DNA of 10,263 nucleotides from Methylophilaceae bacterium (GTDB taxonomy: Bacteria > Pseudomonadota > Gammaproteobacteria > Burkholderiales > Methylophilaceae). The translations under genes and the position numbers were made by a program. The notes beneath the pieces were generated by a model. It made no database searches and was not told the origin of the DNA. It worked only from the letters and a program-made list of their open reading frames with translations. Position 1 is the first letter of the stretch; each line of letters opens with the position of its first letter. The DNA lies in contig RHAY01000016.1 in NCBI GenBank assembly GCA_010031285.1, positions 1-10,263 on the forward strand. Reading direction: 5' to 3'. This document shows, in pieces, positions 6,237 through 10,263 of the stretch.

Positions 6237-6677
6237 ATGGAAAAGCTTGAAACATTAATTGAAAAGACCGTGCAGCAGCTCGGATACGAGTTGGTCGATT
6301 TGGAGATTTCAAATCGAGGCAAGCTTTTGCGTGTTTATATTGATAAGCCTGATTCAGTGACGATTGATGATTGCACTTTGGTGAGCAATCACTTGGGTCA
6401 TGTGTTTACCGTAGAGCAGGATTTAGATTACGACCGACTAGAGGTTTCATCCCCTGGTATGGATCGTGTATTAAAGAAATTAGCTGATTTTGAACGTTTC
6501 AAAGGTGAGCGAGCTTCCGTGAAGTTAAGAATGCCTTTAGATGCGCGTAAAAATTTTTTAGGGACCATCGATGGAACAGAGAAAGATACTGTCCTATTGA
6601 TGTGTGAGGGTGAGCTTTATCGTTTTGCTTTATCAAATATTGATAAAGCACGATTGAGCCCAGAATTTAAACGTTAG
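6237..6677 (+). CDS. rimP: Ribosome maturation factor RimP
   Basis: RimP binds the free 30S subunit and helps its late assembly (146 residues, normal length). Visible family motifs are the N-terminal GYELVDLEISNRGKLLRVYID (alpha-beta domain, about 16-36), DYDRLEVSSPGMDRVLKK with the conserved SPGMDR, and a C-terminal SH3-like barrel from about residue 85 ending in the usual IDKARLSPEF. ATG 6237 has AGGAAA at 6221-6226, a slightly long 10-base spacing. It is the first gene of the conserved rimP-nusA-infB operon, with nusA starting 22 bases after its stop. Confidence 0.97.
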   Translation: MEKLETLIEKTVQQLGYELVDLEISNRGKLLRVYIDKPDSVTIDDCTLVSNHLGHVFTVEQDLDYDRLEVSSPGMDRVLKKLADFERFKGERASVKLRMPLDARKNFLGTIDGTEKDTVLLMCEGELYRFALSNIDKARLSPEFKR

Positions 6678-6699
6678 AGAAAGAGTTGCGGAGATTGAA

Positions 6700-8166
6700 A
6701 TGAGTCGCGAGATTTTATTATTAGTAGATGCTTTAGCCCACGAAAAAAATGTGAACAAAGAGGTGGTCTTTGAAGCGCTTGAATCAGCCTTGGCTTCTGC
6801 TACCAAGAAAAAAAATACAGAAGATATTGACGTACGCGTAGAAATCAATCGCGATACAGGCGAATATAAATCTTTTCGACGTTGGACGATTTTGAATGAT
6901 GAGCTCATTGAAAATGAAGCTGCTCAGATCTCCCTCACTGATCCTCGTGCAGAAGGCAAAGCTGAAAACGATACGATAGAAATGCCTCTCGAGTCTATTG
7001 AATTTGGACGTATTGGCGCACAAGCTGCCAAACAAGTGATCTTACAAAAAGTACGTGAAGCTGAAAGAGAACAAATTTTAGAAGACTTTTTAGGCCGTAA
7101 TGAAAAATTAGTGACAGGTGTGATTAAGCGCATGGATCGTGGCAATGGCATCATTGAAGTGGGCCGTATTGAAGCTGTGCTTCCGCGTGATCAAATGATC
7201 CCTAAGGAAAATTTACGTATTGGTGATCGTGTGAGAGCTTATCTTACAAACGTTGAAAGAAGTCATCGTGGACCCCAATTAATCTTATCTAGAACCGCGC
7301 CTGAATTTCTTGTGCGTTTATTTGAACTTGAAGTACCTGAAATTGAAGAAGGCTTATTAGAAATTAAATCTGCATCTCGTGATCCAGGATTACGTTCAAA
7401 AATTGCTGTCAAAGCAAATGATCAAAGAATTGATCCTGTTGGCACATGTGTGGGCATGCGCGGATCAAGAGTCCAAGCAGTGACCGGTGAACTTGCAGGT
7501 GAGCGGGTCGATATTGTTTTATGGTCTATGGAGCCAGCACAGTTTGTGATTAACGCTATGGCGCCTGCTGAAGTTTCAAGTATTGTGGTTGATGAAGAAA
7601 AACACAGTATGGATGTTGTGGTGAATGAAGAAAATTTAGCACAAGCGATCGGACGAAATGGTCAAAATGTTCGTCTTGCATCTGAACTCACAGGTTGGAA
7701 TATTAATATTCTAACGGAAGAAGAATCCTCTAAGAAAAATGAGGAGGAATATGCAAGTACAAGTCAATTGTTTATGGCGAAACTTGACGTGGATGAAGAT
7801 GTGGCTGACATCCTTGTTCAAGAGGGATTTAGTACATTAGAAGAAATTGCTTACGTACCATTACAAGAGATGGTTGAGATCGAGGCGTTCGATGAAGATA
7901 CAGTGAACGAACTTCGTTCACGAGCAAGAGCAGCGCTTCTGACCGAAGCGATTGCTAAAGAAGAAAAAGTTGAAGAGGCAGCAGAAGATTTACTCACGAT
8001 GGAAGGTATGGATGATGCGACGGCAAATCTCCTTGCATCGAAAGGCATTTCAAAAATGGAAGACCTTGCAGATCTTGCTGTAGATGAATTGGTTGAAATG
8101 ACGTCAATGGACGAAGAGCGAGCGAAACAGTTAATCATGACTGCGAGAGCGCCTTGGTTTGTTTAA
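6700..8166 (+). CDS. nusA: Transcription termination/antitermination factor NusA
   Basis: NusA binds RNA polymerase and nascent RNA and modulates pausing, intrinsic termination and antitermination, including at rRNA operons. The 488 residues show all domains of the long proteobacterial form. These are an RNA-polymerase-binding N-domain (MSREILLLVDALAHEKNV onward, about 1-125), an S1 domain (about 136-202, LVTGVIKRMDRGNGIIEV), KH1 with GMRGSRV (252-258), KH2 with AIGRNGQNV (316-324), and two acidic C-terminal helical repeats (about 360-420 and 435-488), the second ending MTARAPWFV. The double repeat is typical of beta- and gammaproteobacteria. GGAG at 6690-6693 lies 6 bases before ATG 6700. 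infB starts 39 bases after the stop. Confidence 0.98.
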   Translation: MSREILLLVDALAHEKNVNKEVVFEALESALASATKKKNTEDIDVRVEINRDTGEYKSFRRWTILNDELIENEAAQISLTDPRAEGKAENDTIEMPLESIEFGRIGAQAAKQVILQKVREAEREQILEDFLGRNEKLVTGVIKRMDRGNGIIEVGRIEAVLPRDQMIPKENLRIGDRVRAYLTNVERSHRGPQLILSRTAPEFLVRLFELEVPEIEEGLLEIKSASRDPGLRSKIAVKANDQRIDPVGTCVGMRGSRVQAVTGELAGERVDIVLWSMEPAQFVINAMAPAEVSSIVVDEEKHSMDVVVNEENLAQAIGRNGQNVRLASELTGWNINILTEEESSKKNEEEYASTSQLFMAKLDVDEDVADILVQEGFSTLEEIAYVPLQEMVEIEAFDEDTVNELRSRARAALLTEAIAKEEKVEEAAEDLLTMEGMDDATANLLASKGISKMEDLADLAVDELVEMTSMDEERAKQLIMTARAPWFV

Positions 8167-8205
8167 AGGCTTATGCACCCTAAGATGAATATGATGAGGT
8201 ACTAA

Positions 8206-10263
8206 ATGGGACAATCAACTGTCACTAAATTTGCTGAGGAATTGGGATTACCTGTTGACTTATTAATCGAACAGCTGAAAAGTGCTGGCGTCAATAAATC
8301 AGCACCACAAGACTCATTAACCGAAGTAGATAAATCAGCACTTCTCGAATATCTTCGTAAGGAGCACGGCCAATCACAGGCGCCAAAAAACAAAATTACT
8401 TTAACGCATAAGCAAAATAAAGAAATTAAAAAAACGGACAGTACTGGACGCGCGCGCACCATTCAAGTCGAAGTGCGTAAAAAACGTGTCCTCGTAAGGC
8501 GTGAAGATGGACAGCCTGTTGATACACTGATTGAAAAACCCAAGCCAATTGAATCAGCGGTCATTCCACCATCCAAAGGCCATGTGCTTGGTGAAGATGA
8601 ATTATCAATGAGGGAAGATGAAGCGAAGCGTCATGCAGCACTTGCCGCAGCGCAAGCCGAAGATATTAGAAAAAAACAAGAAGCTGTTGCAAAAGCAAAT
8701 GCAGCACCACCTCCTAAATTAAGTGAAGGTACACTTCATCGCCCGGCTTCTAAAGCTGGCGTTAAAGTGGAAGGCAAAGAAAAACAAGTTGATAAGAGCG
8801 AAAAAGATTGGTCTGATCGCGAGTTTAAAAAACGTACCCTGAAAGGCCGTGGTGATGTCAGTGCTGCTTCAGGATGGCGCTCACCTAAATCAAAATCAAA
8901 ACATCGCGAAGAAAATGAAGAATCAACCTTTGTTGCGCCTACCGAACCGATTGTGAGAGATATTCAAGTACCTGAAACAATCTCAGTTGCTGACTTAGCC
9001 CATAAGATGTCAGTCAAAGCCACCGAAGTGATTAAAGTGCTTATGAATATGGGAATGATGGTGACAATCAATCAAATTCTAGATCAAGATACTGGAATGA
9101 TTGTGGTCGGTGAAATGGGACATAATGCCATTGCAGCTTTAGATAATGATCCTGAAGCACTGATTGATCAAGACTCAACGGTAGAAGCTATTTTAGAAAT
9201 TCGTCCTCCAGTTGTGACCGTCATGGGTCATGTGGATCACGGTAAAACATCACTCCTTGATTACATCAGAACAACACGAGTGGCGTCTGGTGAAGCAGGC
9301 GGTATTACACAACATATTGGTGCCTACCACGTGGAAACACCGCGCGGCATGGTAACTTTTTTAGATACACCAGGCCATGAAGCATTTACGGCGATGCGCG
9401 CCCGTGGCGCTAAGGCGACCGACATTGTGATTTTAGTCGTAGCGGCAGATGATGGCGTCATGCCACAAACAATTGAAGCGATTCATCATGCAAAAGCAGG
9501 TAATGTGCCGCTTGTGGTTGCAATTAATAAAATTGATAAACCTGAAGCAGCTCCTGAGCGCGTGAAAATGGAACTTGTGGCGCAAGAAGTGGTGCCTGAA
9601 GATTTTGGTGGCGATACAATGTTTGTCGAGGTCTCAGCAAAATCTGGACAAGGGATTGATAAATTACTTGAGTCAGTGCTTCTTCAAGCTGAAGTATTGG
9701 AGCTCAAAGCACCTAAAAATACGCCAGCTAAAGGTATTGTGATTGAAGGTCGATTAGATAAAGGCCGAGGCCCTGTAGCAACTATTTTGATTCAATCAGG
9801 CACATTAAAACGTGGTGATACATTATTAGCGGGATCAGCTTTTGGTCGTATTCGTGCGATGCTCGATGAGTCAGGTAAAGAAATTAAAGAAGCAGGACCT
9901 TCGATTCCTGTTGAAGTGCTAGGTCTCGCAGATGTGCCGAATGCCGGTGAAGAGGTGGTGGTCTTAAACGATGAACGCAAAGCGCGAGAGATTGCTTTAT
10001 TCCGTCAGGGTAAATTCAGAGATGTGAAATTAGCAAAACAACAGGCTGCCAAACTTGAAAATATATTTGATCAAATGGCTGAGGGTAACGTCAAAGTGTT
10101 ACCGCTTATTATTAAATCTGACGTCCAAGGTTCTTACGAAGCGCTATCTGCATCACTGCAAAAATTATCGACGGATGAAGTTAAAGTCAATGTGATTCAC
10201 ATGGGGGTAGGTGCCGTTACGGAATCTGATGTGAACTTAGCAAGCGCATCAAAAGCGATTTTG
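8206..10263 (+). CDS. infB: Translation initiation factor IF-2 (partial, right edge)
   Basis: A GTPase that brings fMet-tRNA to the 30S P site and promotes subunit joining. The frame runs open for 686 codons to the window end with no stop. An IF-2 N-terminal helical domain covers about 1-55 (STVTKFAEELGLPVDLLIEQ). A charged Lys/Ala/Glu linker follows, then a second IF2_N-type domain at about 256-305 (ETISVADLAHKMSVKATEVI). The G domain has G1 GHVDHGKT (341-348), G2 GGIT (365-368), G3 DTPGHE (387-392), G4 NKID (441-444) and G5 SAK (477-479). A beta-barrel domain follows from about 510. The missing part should be the rest of domain III and the fMet-tRNA-binding C-terminal domain; relatives are about 830-950 residues. 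GAGG at 8196-8199 is 6 bases before ATG 8206. All five G motifs are intact. Confidence 0.98.
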   Translation, partial: MGQSTVTKFAEELGLPVDLLIEQLKSAGVNKSAPQDSLTEVDKSALLEYLRKEHGQSQAPKNKITLTHKQNKEIKKTDSTGRARTIQVEVRKKRVLVRREDGQPVDTLIEKPKPIESAVIPPSKGHVLGEDELSMREDEAKRHAALAAAQAEDIRKKQEAVAKANAAPPPKLSEGTLHRPASKAGVKVEGKEKQVDKSEKDWSDREFKKRTLKGRGDVSAASGWRSPKSKSKHREENEESTFVAPTEPIVRDIQVPETISVADLAHKMSVKATEVIKVLMNMGMMVTINQILDQDTGMIVVGEMGHNAIAALDNDPEALIDQDSTVEAILEIRPPVVTVMGHVDHGKTSLLDYIRTTRVASGEAGGITQHIGAYHVETPRGMVTFLDTPGHEAFTAMRARGAKATDIVILVVAADDGVMPQTIEAIHHAKAGNVPLVVAINKIDKPEAAPERVKMELVAQEVVPEDFGGDTMFVEVSAKSGQGIDKLLESVLLQAEVLELKAPKNTPAKGIVIEGRLDKGRGPVATILIQSGTLKRGDTLLAGSAFGRIRAMLDESGKEIKEAGPSIPVEVLGLADVPNAGEEVVVLNDERKAREIALFRQGKFRDVKLAKQQAAKLENIFDQMAEGNVKVLPLIIKSDVQGSYEALSASLQKLSTDEVKVNVIHMGVGAVTESDVNLASASKAIL

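Noticed and set aside
8202..8462. Minus-strand open frame over the start of infB, and similar antisense frames over rimP, nusA and infB
   Set aside because: They lie wholly within well-supported genes, have Ser-rich antisense-type composition and match no family I recognise.
1..10263. A mobile element, CRISPR array, toxin-antitoxin or defence system
   Set aside because: No direct-repeat arrays, transposase or integrase motifs, or accessory genes are present. Every reading frame of note is a conserved core gene or its shadow.

Overview
The window is a run of conserved housekeeping genes from an AT-rich betaproteobacterium. A streamlined member of the Methylophilaceae (Methylopumilus/OM43/Methylotenera type) is the best guess. 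The evidence is the rpsI tail followed by argC, a DUF6776-like membrane protein, a bactofilin and erpA, with anmK and tyrS nearby, which is a typical betaproteobacterial neighbourhood. The citrate synthase is of the hexameric Gram-negative type. Genus-level placement is inference only. Coding density is very high, and no gap between genes exceeds about 145 bases.

Block 1 (1-2331, + strand) starts with the last codons of rpsI and its rho-independent terminator. It continues with a tight four-gene run: argC (arginine synthesis), a short membrane/coiled-coil protein of the DUF6776 type, a bactofilin (polymer-forming cytoskeletal protein) and erpA (iron-sulfur cluster insertion). Gaps are 10 to 12 bases, so these four are probably one operon.

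Block 2 (2339-4786, - strand) holds gltA (citrate synthase) and, upstream of it, anmK (anhydro-N-acetylmuramic acid kinase). erpA and gltA converge with only 7 bases between their stop codons. A consensus -10 box lies just upstream of gltA, so gltA probably has its own promoter in addition to any read-through from anmK.

Block 3 (4895-10263, + strand) has tyrS (tyrosyl-tRNA synthetase, GTG start), divergent from anmK across 108 bases. The classic rimP-nusA-infB operon follows: 30S ribosome maturation, transcription elongation/antitermination and translation initiation. infB runs off the right edge within its translation-factor core. An extended -10 promoter lies before rimP, followed at once by a small terminator-like hairpin with a T-run, which suggests a leader attenuator.

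I found no mobile element, CRISPR array, tRNA, rRNA, phage gene or defence system, and no convincing new system. The points most worth a second look are modest: the hairpin in the rimP leader, the halved DUF6776-like protein, gltA lying between erpA and anmK, and the lack of the M23 peptidase gene that I remember between anmK and tyrS in many relatives.
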